Assembly: GCA_016794765.1 (NCBI GenBank)
Contig: JAEUJG010000066.1
Location: forward strand, 1 to 8,052
Reading direction: 5' to 3'
Length of the DNA: 8,052 nucleotides
From: Spirochaetaceae bacterium
GTDB taxonomy: Bacteria; Spirochaetota; Spirochaetia; Treponematales; Rectinemataceae
In this document: piece by piece, positions 1 through 5,977 of the stretch
How the letters are laid out: every line of letters begins with the position of its first letter
How positions within the stretch are numbered: position 1 is the stretch's first letter
Position numbers and translations under genes: made by a program
Notes under the pieces: model-generated
Seen by the model: the letters and a program-made list of their open reading frames with translations, nothing else
The model's database searches: none
What the model was told of the DNA's origin: nothing

Positions 1-1
1 C

Positions 2-1135
2 ACCCTTTCCGACGAGCTCAAGAGCCTCGGCACCCTCGACCGGGCCGGCGGCGTGGGCTACGTCGCCCAGCTCACCTCCGTAACCCCTTCCTCGGCGAAC
101 GTCGAATACTACGCGCGCATCGTCCAGGAAACCTCGATCCGCCGCCACCTCATCAAGCTCTCCGCGGAAATCAGCACGAAATCGCGGGACGAGTCGGTGG
201 AGACGGGCCTCGTCCTCGACGAGGCGCAGGCGCGGATCTTCGACATCACGCAGAACCGCCAATCGGTCTCCTACAAGAGCGTCAAGGACCTTCTCCCCGA
301 CACGATCAAGACGATCGAAAAGCTCTTCAAGAACAAGAACGCCTTCACCGGCGTTCCCTCCGGCCTCGGCGACCTCGATTCGATGACCTCGGGCTTCCAG
401 GACTCGGAATTCATCGTCATCGGCGCGCGCCCCTCCATCGGAAAAACCGCACTCGCCCTCTCCATGGCCGCCCACGTGGCCGTGAAGGAGCGCATTCCCT
501 GCGCCTTCTTCTCCCTAGAAATGGCCGACTCCGCGATCATGCAGCGTCTCATCTCGAGCGAGGCGCGCATCGCCTCCAACAAGATCCGCACGGGCCTCAT
601 CAAGCCCTCCGACTTCAACGCCCTCATGGAGGCGGCCGGCCGGATCTACGAGGCGCCGCTCTACATCATCGACATGCCCAACATGAAGCTCCTCGACCTC
701 CGGACCATGGCCCGGCGCCTCCGCGCCGAGAAGGGCGTCAAGATCGTCTTCATCGACTACCTGACCCTCATCACCCACGAGAACTCCGACCTGCCCCGCT
801 GGGAGCAGATCTCCTCCATATCGCGCTCGCTCAAGGCCCTGGCACGCGAGCTGAAAGTGCCCGTCGTTGCCCTCTCCCAGCTCAAGCGCGAGTCCGAGGG
901 CAAGCAGCCCTCCCTCGCGGACCTGCGAGAGTCGGGCTCCATCGAGCAGGACGCCGACTTGATCCTCTTCCTCCACCGCGACCGCGAGATCGACAAGAAG
1001 AAGGAAGAGCAGTCGCCCGTCATCGAGACCGAACTCATCGTCGCCAAGCAGCGAAACGGCCCGGTCGGCAAGACGACCATCGCCTTCCTCCCTTCCTATA
1101 CGCGCTTCGAGTCGCTTGATAAGCGCATGGGCTAG
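2..1135 (+). CDS. dnaB: Replicative DNA helicase DnaB (5' end outside window)
   Basis: Hexameric ATP-driven helicase that unwinds DNA at the replication fork and contacts primase. The reading frame is open from base 2, and its first residues (LGTLDRAGGVGYVAQL) are typical of the end of the DnaB N-terminal domain, so the gene starts upstream; a GTG at 53 is an internal Val. About 377 residues are visible against roughly 450-470 for the family, so about 80-100 are missing. The RecA-like C-terminal domain is complete: Walker A GARPSIGKT at nt 422-448, then FSLEM, the Walker B strand IVFIDYLTLI, the sensor segment VALSQLKRE, the DLRESGSIEQDADLILFLHR region and the closing VAKQRNGP segment with its Arg finger. 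The family's usual Walker A has Met where this one has Ile. The stop is TAG. No intein interrupts the ATPase motifs, although dnaB is a frequent intein site. The call is secure. Confidence 0.97.
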   Translation, partial: TLSDELKSLGTLDRAGGVGYVAQLTSVTPSSANVEYYARIVQETSIRRHLIKLSAEISTKSRDESVETGLVLDEAQARIFDITQNRQSVSYKSVKDLLPDTIKTIEKLFKNKNAFTGVPSGLGDLDSMTSGFQDSEFIVIGARPSIGKTALALSMAAHVAVKERIPCAFFSLEMADSAIMQRLISSEARIASNKIRTGLIKPSDFNALMEAAGRIYEAPLYIIDMPNMKLLDLRTMARRLRAEKGVKIVFIDYLTLITHENSDLPRWEQISSISRSLKALARELKVPVVALSQLKRESEGKQPSLADLRESGSIEQDADLILFLHRDREIDKKKEEQSPVIETELIVAKQRNGPVGKTTIAFLPSYTRFESLDKRMG

Positions 1136-1144
1136 GGCTACACT
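1116..1144 (+). promoter_or_regulatory. Predicted sigma70-type promoter of the ComFB-family gene
   Basis: TTGATA (1116-1121) and TACACT (1139-1144) are separated by exactly 17 bases, matching the -35 and -10 consensus at 5/6 and 4/6 positions. The -35 box lies inside the last codons of dnaB and the -10 box just after its stop. A start near 1151 would leave a leader of about 25 bases containing the AGGAGG ribosome site. This is a pattern match by eye and needs transcript-end data to confirm. Confidence 0.45.
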
Positions 1145-1175
1145 AAAGGCAAACAGTCACCAGGAGGCCGGCGTC

Positions 1176-1472
1176 ATGGGATTCAAGGACGAGTACGACT
1201 TCTCGATCCTCGTCAACGAGGCGGAGCGGATGGTCATCGAGGAACTCGGTCGTCGCCTCGGCGAGCTCGGCGACGCCTCGATCTGCGTCTGCCAGGACTG
1301 CGTCCTCGACATGGCCGCCTTCGCCCTCAACAGCCTGAAGCCGATCTACCGCGTCTCCCTCCTCGGCACGATGTACGCCCACGCCCTGGACGGCGGTGCC
1401 TACGCGGAGGAGGTGCGCAAGGCCGTGGACGCCGCCATCTCCAAGGTCCACGCCAAGCCCTCGCACGACTGA
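1176..1472 (+). CDS. ComFB-family (late competence protein ComFB domain) small protein
   Basis: A 98-residue soluble protein with no signal peptide or membrane segment. It matches the ComFB domain: an acidic N-terminal helix (NEAERMVIEELGRRL), then a cysteine knuckle ICVCQDCVLDMAAFALN with Cys37, Cys39 and Cys42, then a C-terminal helical part. The C-x-C-x-x-C pattern is the family's usual zinc-site arrangement. ComFB was named from the Bacillus comF competence operon, where its role is unclear; ComFB-domain proteins in cyanobacteria have been reported to bind cyclic dinucleotides. A signalling role here is only inference. The ATG at 1176 is chosen because AGGAGG (1162-1167) lies 8 bases upstream; the same frame is open back to 1116 but only by overlapping dnaB. 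It sits 40 bases after dnaB and may be read both from dnaB and from its own promoter. Confidence 0.8.
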   Translation: MGFKDEYDFSILVNEAERMVIEELGRRLGELGDASICVCQDCVLDMAAFALNSLKPIYRVSLLGTMYAHALDGGAYAEEVRKAVDAAISKVHAKPSHD

Positions 1473-1502
1473 TCCCTTCCCGGTCCTCTCTCCCTCTTCG
1501 CG

Positions 1503-1592
1503 CCTTGGTGCCTTTGTGTGAAATTTCTTCAGTACAATGCCGCCCACCAAGGCACGGAGGCACAAAGGGGTACCCGGATCTCCGTGCCTCCG
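1503..1592. repeat. Cluster of 8-bp CACNNAGG repeat units in both orientations
   Basis: The convergent junction between the ComFB gene and the rhodanese-arsC gene holds short tandem octamers. At 1503-1518 the units read CCTTGGTG CCTTTGTG. At 1545-1568 three units read CACCAAGG, CACGGAGG, CACAAAGG. At 1584-1592 GTGCCTCCG appears. The groups are inverted relative to each other: CCTTGGTG (1503-1510) pairs with CACCAAGG (1545-1552), CCTTTGTG (1511-1518) with CACAAAGG (1561-1568), and CGGAGGCAC (1555-1563) with GTGCCTCCG (1584-1592). Similar short units are scattered in intergenic DNA of many environmental bacteria, with unknown function. Here they could fold into alternative hairpins and help end both converging transcripts. 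No coding is seen in 1473-1605. Confidence 0.65.
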
Positions 1593-1605
1593 CGCTCCGC
1601 GCCCC

Positions 1606-2493
1606 CTAAACCCCGCTCCGCACCAGGCCGAGCACGGCCTCTTCGATCCCGTCCCGCACCCGCCTGACGCCGGCCATGACCTCCTCGTCGGAGCCCTTCA
1701 TCGCGGAGGGGTCGTCGAAGGGCCAGTGGAGCTTCCGGGCTGGGCCGGGGAAGACGGGGCAGCGCTCGGCCGCCTCCTTGGAGCAGACGGTGACCACGAC
1801 GTCGTAGCGCTCCCCCGCGGCGGCGAGGTCGAAGACGCTTTTGGTCGCGTTGCCCGAAATATCAATGCCGAGCTCCGCCATCGCGCGCACGACGAAGGGA
1901 TTGAGCTTTCCGGGCTCGAGGCCGGCGCTGGCCGCCTCGAAGCGCCCCTCGCCGTGTTTCCGGAGAAAGGCCTCGGCCATCTGGCTCCGCGCGGAATTGT
2001 GGACGCAGAGGAAGAGCACTTTCGTCATCGTCAGGCCTCCGTGTTTCTCCATGAGGGGATTGCCGCCGATCCGCGTCTTGAGCTTGCAGGCGCATTGGCC
2101 CTGGAGCTCGTAGGAGACGTCCTTGCCCACGGGCAGGCCTTCGCGGTCCCAGTCGATCATGCCGCCGACGAGGTTCGCGAGCCGGGACGGCGAATAGCCT
2201 TCCGCGAGGAGGATCCGAATCGCCTCCCGGCCGTAGAGCCCCGCCGCGTCGGCCAGGACCAAGGCCTCGTCCCGCGGCAGTTCGCCGTGATGCGCGCCGA
2301 AGCGGCTCCAGGGCAGGTAGCGGAGGCGTTCAGCGTCGAAGACGCGGAAGTTGGTCTCGTAGGCTTCGCGGAGATCCACGAGGAGGGCGCCCCGATCGAG
2401 GAAGGCGCGGGCCTCCCTCGGGCTCAGGTTCAGGACGCCGTCGGTCTTCGGAAGTCCGCCCTCGAAGCCGCCGAAATCGCGCAAGATTTCCAT
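1606..2493 (-). CDS. arsC: Rhodanese-like domain / thioredoxin-type arsenate reductase fusion
   Basis: A 295-residue cytosolic protein with two domains. Residues 1-125 are rhodanese-like (LLVDLREAYE near 37-46, NLVGGMIDWDREGLP near 107-121). The usual catalytic Cys is missing: the loop reads ADAAGLYGRE, with Asp82 at the expected Cys position, so sulfurtransferase activity is unlikely. A linker carries CAC (134-136). Residues 156-295 form an ArsC of the low-molecular-weight phosphatase fold: P-loop CVHNSAR with Cys163 and Arg169, the resolving pair Cys237 and Cys245, and the DP motif in FDDPS. This type reduces arsenate to arsenite with thioredoxin. The ATG at 2493 is chosen for GGGGAGG (2499-2505) 5 bases upstream; a GTG at 2511 lacks such a site. 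It follows acr3 by 57 bases, presumably in one operon. A ribosome site before internal Met156 suggests ArsC may also be made alone. Confidence 0.9.
   Translation of the reverse strand: MEILRDFGGFEGGLPKTDGVLNLSPREARAFLDRGALLVDLREAYETNFRVFDAERLRYLPWSRFGAHHGELPRDEALVLADAAGLYGREAIRILLAEGYSPSRLANLVGGMIDWDREGLPVGKDVSYELQGQCACKLKTRIGGNPLMEKHGGLTMTKVLFLCVHNSARSQMAEAFLRKHGEGRFEAASAGLEPGKLNPFVVRAMAELGIDISGNATKSVFDLAAAGERYDVVVTVCSKEAAERCPVFPGPARKLHWPFDDPSAMKGSDEEVMAGVRRVRDGIEEAVLGLVRSGV
2026..2040 (-). promoter_or_regulatory. Internal ribosome-binding site and ATG before the ArsC domain
   Basis: Inside the fusion gene, GGAGG (minus strand, 2040-2036) lies 7 bases before an in-frame ATG (2028-2026). That ATG begins MTKVLFLCVHNS, exactly where free-standing ArsC proteins start, and would give a normal 140-residue enzyme with Cys8, Cys82 and Cys90. 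The frame upstream is open, so the long form is also translatable. Either both forms are made or the site is a relic of two genes joined by loss of a stop codon. Confidence 0.5.
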
Positions 2494-2510
2494 GATCGCC
2501 TCCCCAGGCA

Positions 2511-2542
2511 CGGCCGGTGGTCGGTGGACGCCCGACCGGCCG
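2511..2542 (-). other. Hairpin between acr3 and the rhodanese-arsC gene
   Basis: CGGCCGG (2511-2517) pairs with CCGGCCG (2536-2542) and TCGG (2521-2524) pairs with CCGA (2532-2535), leaving a three-base bulge and a 7-base loop. The 11-bp GC stem sits in the 57-base gap between two genes of one presumed operon and just upstream of the second gene's ribosome site. No T-run follows, so it may tune the ratio of the two products by partial termination or mRNA stability rather than end transcription. Confidence 0.35.
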
Positions 2543-2550
2543 GGGCCGGA

Positions 2551-3648
2551 CTATTCTTTCGCCGTGGTCGCGGCGACGGCGGCCGCTTCGGCGATACCGA
2601 CGTCCGCGGTGAAGCGGTTTTTCGTCGCGCGCGCGATGCGCACCAGGGAGAGCATCACCGGCACCTCGACGAGGACGCCGACCACGGTGGCCAGCGTGGC
2701 TCCGGAGGACAGCCCGAAGAGGCTGATCGCGACCGCGACGGCGAGTTCGAAGAAGTTCGAGGCGCCGATCATCCCCGCCGGCGCGGCGACCGCGTAGGGC
2801 ACCTTCCAGGCCCAAGCCCAGCCGTAGCCGATCGCGAAGATGAGGTAGGTCTGGAGGACGAGCGGCACGGCGATGAGGAGGATGGCCAGCGGGTTCGCCA
2901 GGATCACCTGGCCCTGGAAGGCGAAGATGATGACGAGGGTGAGGAGGAGGCCGCCCTCCGTGATGCCGTCGAACTTCTTGACGAACAGGTCCTCGAACCA
3001 CTCCCTGCCGCGGCGGCGGATGAGCCGGGAGCGGGTCAGGGCGCCGGCGCCCAGGGGAATGACGACGAAGAGGACCACGGAGAGGAAGAGGGTGTCCCAG
3101 GGCACGCGCACGTCGCTGACGCCGAGGAGGAAGGCGACGATGGGCGTGAAGGCGAAGAGGATTACGAGATCGTTCACCGCGACCTGCACGACCGTGTAGC
3201 CGGGGTCGCCGTCCGAGAGATAGGACCAGACGAAGACCATCGCGGTGCAGGGCGCCGCGCCGAGGAGGACGGCGCCGGCGAGGTACTCCGTCGCGAGCCC
3301 GGCGGGGATGAGGGCCTTGAAGACGATCTTGAGGAAGAAGGCCGCGATCAGGTACATCGTGAAGGGCTTCACGAGCCAGTTGACGACCAAGGTGATCGCG
3401 AGCCCCTTGGGCTTCTTGCCCGCGTTCTTGATGCTCGTGAAATCGACCTTGAGCATCATCGGGTAGATCATGAGCCAGATGAGGACGGCGACCGGGATGG
3501 AGACCCGCGCGTACTCGAAGCGGCCGAGGAAGGCCGGCACGCCCGGCAGGAAGTAGCCGATGGCCACGCCCGCTCCGATGCACAGCGCCACCCAGAGGGA
3601 AAGATACTTCGCGAAAAAGCCGATCCTCGCCGGCGCCGCGTCGCCCAT
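2551..3648 (-). CDS. acr3: Arsenite efflux permease ACR3
   Basis: Inner-membrane carrier that expels arsenite, driven by the proton-motive force. The 365 residues fit the ACR3 family (about 350-400) and show the family's ten hydrophobic segments. Recognisable features are the early block IWLMIYPMMLKVDF (57-70), LVVNWLVKPF (87-96), the motif GAAPCTAMVFVWSYL with Cys134, and GMIGASNFFELAVAVAISLFG with Glu301; a Cys and a Glu in these places are essential for transport in studied ACR3 proteins. This family is unrelated to the ArsB pump. The ATG at 3648 is preferred because AAGGAG (3659-3654) lies 5 bases upstream; an in-frame extension back to 3738 would run through the promoter. It is divergent from arsR, with a promoter overlapped by a likely ArsR operator, and is the first gene of a two-gene leftward operon. 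Confidence 0.96.
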   Translation of the reverse strand: MGDAAPARIGFFAKYLSLWVALCIGAGVAIGYFLPGVPAFLGRFEYARVSIPVAVLIWLMIYPMMLKVDFTSIKNAGKKPKGLAITLVVNWLVKPFTMYLIAAFFLKIVFKALIPAGLATEYLAGAVLLGAAPCTAMVFVWSYLSDGDPGYTVVQVAVNDLVILFAFTPIVAFLLGVSDVRVPWDTLFLSVVLFVVIPLGAGALTRSRLIRRRGREWFEDLFVKKFDGITEGGLLLTLVIIFAFQGQVILANPLAILLIAVPLVLQTYLIFAIGYGWAWAWKVPYAVAAPAGMIGASNFFELAVAVAISLFGLSSGATLATVVGVLVEVPVMLSLVRIARATKNRFTADVGIAEAAAVAATTAKE

Positions 3649-3681
3649 GATGGCTCCTTGCCTTGCGGCCACCTTGCTTTG

Positions 3682-3711
3682 TTGACAGATCGCCAAAGCC
3701 GCGGCTAGTAT
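3682..3711 (+). promoter_or_regulatory. Predicted arsR promoter
   Basis: TTGACA (3682-3687, perfect -35) and TAGTAT (3706-3711, 4/6 to the -10 consensus) are 18 bases apart. Initiation near 3718 would fall inside the first operator and leave a leader of about 60 bases that contains the second operator. This promoter overlaps the leftward acr3 promoter, so the two cannot easily be occupied at once. It is predicted by eye and is weaker than the acr3 promoter in its -10 box. Confidence 0.45.
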
Positions 3712-3738
3712 TATTGGCGAAATGGCCAAGCATGTCAA
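3710..3738 (-). promoter_or_regulatory. Predicted acr3 promoter
   Basis: On the minus strand a perfect TTGACA (3738-3733) is followed after 17 bases by AATAAT (3715-3710, 5/6 to consensus). This is the strongest promoter-like match noticed in the window. The first TTGGC-N6-GCCAA site (3714-3729) fills nearly the whole spacer and touches the -10 box, the expected place for a repressor that blocks RNA polymerase. Transcription would begin near 3703. Confidence 0.65.
3714..3729. promoter_or_regulatory. Likely ArsR operator, copy 1
   Basis: Perfect inverted repeat TTGGC-N6-GCCAA (half-sites 3714-3718 and 3725-3729). It lies between the -35 and -10 boxes of the acr3 promoter and next to the arsR -10 box. 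An identical half-site pair with the same 6-base spacing recurs 32 bases to the right, which makes chance unlikely. It is assigned to ArsR because the regulator is encoded alongside. Confidence 0.65.
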
Positions 3739-3745
3739 GATTTAG

Positions 3746-3761
3746 TTGGCCACATCGCCAA
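3746..3761. promoter_or_regulatory. Likely ArsR operator, copy 2
   Basis: Second perfect TTGGC-N6-GCCAA (half-sites 3746-3750 and 3757-3761), with a different spacer (CACATC against GAAATG) but identical half-sites. It lies 20 bases before the arsR start codon, in the leader of the predicted arsR transcript and upstream of the acr3 -35 box. The copy-to-copy distance of 32 bp is about three helical turns, placing both sites on the same DNA face. Confidence 0.62.
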
Positions 3762-3780
3762 GCACTTCGCAAGGACCCCG

Positions 3781-4137
3781 ATGAACGAAGCCGATGCCCG
3801 GCGCCTTGAGCGGCGCGCCTCCTTGCTCAAAACGCTCGCCCATCCCTCCCGACTTCTCATCGTCGAGATGCTCGAGGAGCGTCCGCGTTGCGTCACCGAG
3901 CTTACCGAGGCCATCGGCGCGGATATCACCACCGTTTCCAAACACCTGGCCGTGCTCAAGCGCGCCGGCTTCGTGCGCGATCGGAAGCGCGGCACCCACA
4001 GCGACTATGAGCTGCTCTGCGGCTGTATCAGCCACTTTGTCGATTGCGTGGAGAAGGGAATGGACGCCTGTTCCTCCCAAGCCGCCCGCGTCGATGCCGG
4101 TGAAGAGCGGCAAGGCGCCGGAACCGGGAGCGGCTAG
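3781..4137 (+). CDS. arsR: ArsR/SmtB-family metalloid-responsive repressor
   Basis: A 118-residue dimeric winged-helix repressor that would bind the ars promoter region and let go when arsenite coordinates its cysteines. The core is clear: LKTLAHPSRLLIVEML (16-31), recognition helix TTVSKHLAVLKRAGFV (50-65) and wing segment RDRKRGTHSDYEL. The classic ELCVCDL site of E. coli-type ArsR is not present: the matching stretch reads PRCVTELTEAIG with only Cys37. Instead cysteines cluster near the C-terminus at 80, 82, 89 and 97 (LLCGCISHFVDC), suggesting a C-terminal metalloid site as in some other ArsR lineages. The ATG at 3781 has AAGGA (3771-3775) 5 bases upstream. It is divergent from acr3 and convergent with prfC. 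The last 18 residues are low-complexity and probably disordered. Confidence 0.93.
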   Translation: MNEADARRLERRASLLKTLAHPSRLLIVEMLEERPRCVTELTEAIGADITTVSKHLAVLKRAGFVRDRKRGTHSDYELLCGCISHFVDCVEKGMDACSSQAARVDAGEERQGAGTGSG

Positions 4138-4148
4138 GGAAGCGCGGC

Positions 4149-4186
4149 GGCGGGCATGAAAGCAAGCAGTCGCTTTCATGTCCGCC
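4149..4186. terminator. Strong hairpin at the arsR/prfC convergent junction
   Basis: GGCGGGCATGAAAGC (4149-4163) pairs with GCTTTCATGTCCGCC (4172-4186): 15 pairs with one G-T wobble, closing an 8-base loop (4164-4171). It begins 12 bases after the arsR stop and ends 10 bases from the prfC stop, where one element could end both transcripts. Neither strand shows a T-run after the stem, so it is not a textbook intrinsic terminator and may instead act with Rho or protect mRNA 3' ends. Confidence 0.55.
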
Positions 4187-4195
4187 TCCAACTCC

Positions 4196-5806
4196 TTACG
4201 CCGACGCGCTTCTCTCCTCGACCATTTCGGAGGTGGCGTAGAAGCGGATCGCGGGATTCGCGCCCTTGATGCGCTCGAAGTACCAGGGCGAGTCGGACAT
4301 GAAGATGTGCGTGCCGCGGATGTCGATGAGGATGCGGCGGGAATGCTCGTCGACGAAGGCCTCCAGGGCCTTCTTGTCGTCCGAGGTGATCCAGTGCGCG
4401 ATCGTGAGGTCGATCGGCTTGTAGTTGCACTTGGCGTTGTACTCGTGCTCCATGCGGTACTGCAGGACCTCGAGCTGGAGCTGGCCGACGACGCCGAGGA
4501 CGCGGACGTTGGACTGGTGGGGCTTGGAGAAGATCTGGACCACGCCCTCCTCGGCCAGCTGGTCGAGTCCCTTGTGGTACTGCTTTTCCTTCGTCGGATC
4601 GGCGTTGACGATGTAGCGGAAGATCTGGGGCGCGAAGCTCGGGATGCCCTTGAAGTTGATCGACTCGCCCTCGGTGACGGTGTCGCCGATCTTGAAGGTG
4701 CCCGTGTCGTGGATGCCGACGATGTCGCCGGGCCAGGCCAGGTCGACGATCTCGCTGTCCTGCGCCATGAAGGCGGTGGGATTGGCGGTCCGGAAGGGCT
4801 TGCCGGAGCGCACGTGGTGGTAGGTCTTGTTCCGCTCGAAGCTGCCCGAGCAGACGCGCATGAAGGCCACGCGGTCGCGGTGCTTGGGGTTCATGTTCGC
4901 GTGGATCTTGAAGATGAAGCCGGAGAATTTCTCCTCGCCCGGGTGGACCAAGCGTTCCTCGCTCGTCTTCGGGGTCGGGTGGGGCGCCATCAGCGTGAGG
5001 GTGTCGAGGAGTTCGCGGACGCCGAAGTTGTTGAGCGCGGAGCCGAAGAAGACCGGCGTCGCCGTGCCGGCCAGGTAGTCCGCCGGGGAGAAGGGCGGGT
5101 AGACGCCGTTCAGGAGGGCCACGTCCTCGCGGAGCTTGTCGGCCAGGGTGGAGCCGACCTTCTCGTCGAGGAGGGGATCCTCGAGGCTTTCGATCTTCAC
5201 GATGTCGCTCGGCCGCTGGACTTCGCCCGGGAAGAAGAGGTAGAGGCTCTTTTCCACGAGGTTGTAGACGCCCTTGAAGCTGCGGCCCTGGCCGATGGGC
5301 CAGGTCACCGGGCGGACGCCGATGCGGAGCTCGCGCTCGGTCTCGTCGAGGAGCTCCATCGGATCCTTGCCCTCGCGGTCGAGCTTGTTCATGAAGGTCG
5401 CGATGGGCGTGTGGCGCATGCGGCAGACCTCGCAGAGCTTCCGCGTGCGGTCCTCGACGCCCTTCACGGAGTCGATGACGAGGAGGGCGGAGTCGACGGC
5501 TGAAAGCCCGCGGTAGGTGTCCTCGGAGAAGTCGGCGTGGCCGGGCGTGTCGAGGAGGTTGATCTTGCGGCCGCCGTACTCGAAGCCCATCACCGAGGTG
5601 CTGATGGAGATGCCTCGTTCCTTTTCCATCTCCATGAAGTCGGAGACGGAGGCCTTGGTGTTCTTGCCGCTCTTGACCGCGCCGGCGATGTGGATGGCCC
5701 CTCCGAAGAGGAGGAGCTTTTCGGTGATCGTCGTCTTGCCGGAGTCCGGATGCGAAATTATGGCGAAGGTGAGTCGCTTCTTGAGTTGGGTTTCGAGTTC
5801 TTCCAT
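4196..5806 (-). CDS. prfC: Peptide chain release factor 3 (RF3)
   Basis: Cytosolic GTPase that removes RF1 and RF2 from the ribosome after peptide release. The 536 residues match the family length (E. coli 529) and align along the whole protein. GTPase motifs are complete: P-loop SHPDSGKT (18-25), switch region EMEKERGISISTSVM (59-73), DTPGH (86-90) and NKLD (140-143). RF3-specific stretches follow, such as GVRPVTWPIGQG, TPVFFGSALNNFGV, NPKHRDRVAFMRV and the C-terminal domain ending near FYATSEMVEER. The ATG at 5806 starts exactly where homologues begin (MEELETQLKKRLTFAIISHPD) but has no good Shine-Dalgarno. A TACACT box (5822-5817) only 10 bases upstream could mean a very short leader. The frame stays open to 5938, but that 44-residue Arg/Ala/Gly-rich stretch looks spurious. 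The gene separates the ars cluster from hgcAB. Confidence 0.96.
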   Translation of the reverse strand: MEELETQLKKRLTFAIISHPDSGKTTITEKLLLFGGAIHIAGAVKSGKNTKASVSDFMEMEKERGISISTSVMGFEYGGRKINLLDTPGHADFSEDTYRGLSAVDSALLVIDSVKGVEDRTRKLCEVCRMRHTPIATFMNKLDREGKDPMELLDETERELRIGVRPVTWPIGQGRSFKGVYNLVEKSLYLFFPGEVQRPSDIVKIESLEDPLLDEKVGSTLADKLREDVALLNGVYPPFSPADYLAGTATPVFFGSALNNFGVRELLDTLTLMAPHPTPKTSEERLVHPGEEKFSGFIFKIHANMNPKHRDRVAFMRVCSGSFERNKTYHHVRSGKPFRTANPTAFMAQDSEIVDLAWPGDIVGIHDTGTFKIGDTVTEGESINFKGIPSFAPQIFRYIVNADPTKEKQYHKGLDQLAEEGVVQIFSKPHQSNVRVLGVVGQLQLEVLQYRMEHEYNAKCNYKPIDLTIAHWITSDDKKALEAFVDEHSRRILIDIRGTHIFMSDSPWYFERIKGANPAIRFYATSEMVEERSASA

Positions 5807-5873
5807 GGGTGGACAGAGTGTACCGAAAAAGGGCCCTCTTCGGCTACCTTGTCGGGCGGATCGAGCGCGGGAA

Positions 5874-5901
5874 GGGGCCCTGGCGCGCCGCGCGGGGCCC
5901 C
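5874..5901. other. GC-rich hairpin in the hgcB-prfC spacer
   Basis: GGGGCCC (5874-5880) pairs with GGGCCCC (5895-5901) around a 14-base loop that contains GGCGCGCC, itself a palindrome. It lies in the 180-base spacer 5807-5986, which is almost wholly G and C between about 5860 and 5986. It may end the hgcAB transcript, but no T-run follows on the minus strand. No gene is recognised in the spacer. Confidence 0.3.
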
Positions 5902-5977
5902 CGGCGCCGCGCCGCGGCCGGCCCGCCGTGCCCGCCATGCCGCGCCGGAGCCGCGCGGAATCCTCGGCGCCGCGCCG
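5902..5977. repeat. 13-bp direct repeat in GC-rich spacer
   Basis: CGGCGCCGCGCCG occurs at 5902-5914 and again at 5965-5977, 63 bases apart, in the spacer after hgcB. In such GC-biased sequence a 13-base match has a raised chance of being accidental. The spacer is at least as GC-rich as the flanking genes, whereas bacterial non-coding DNA is usually poorer. Confidence 0.4.

Noticed and set aside
1503..1592. The repeat cluster as a CRISPR array.
   Set aside because: Units are 8 bp, directly abutting or inverted, with no regularly sized spacers and no cas genes nearby.
1537..3708. A 723-codon plus-strand open frame across the arsC and acr3 region.
   Set aside because: It mirrors the minus-strand genes in high-GC DNA, is rich in Asp/Glu/Gly/Arg without recognisable domains, and opposes two genes with clear family motifs and ribosome sites.
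4178..5503. A 441-codon plus-strand open frame opposite prfC.
   Set aside because: It is the antisense shadow of a full-length RF3; its composition (Val/Asp/Glu/Leu runs) reflects reversed codons and no start signal is seen.
5807..5938. An N-terminal extension of RF3 starting at 5938.
   Set aside because: The 44 extra residues are Arg/Ala/Gly-rich with no homology seen, and RF3 homologues begin at the 5806 Met. The weak ribosome site at 5806 leaves some doubt.
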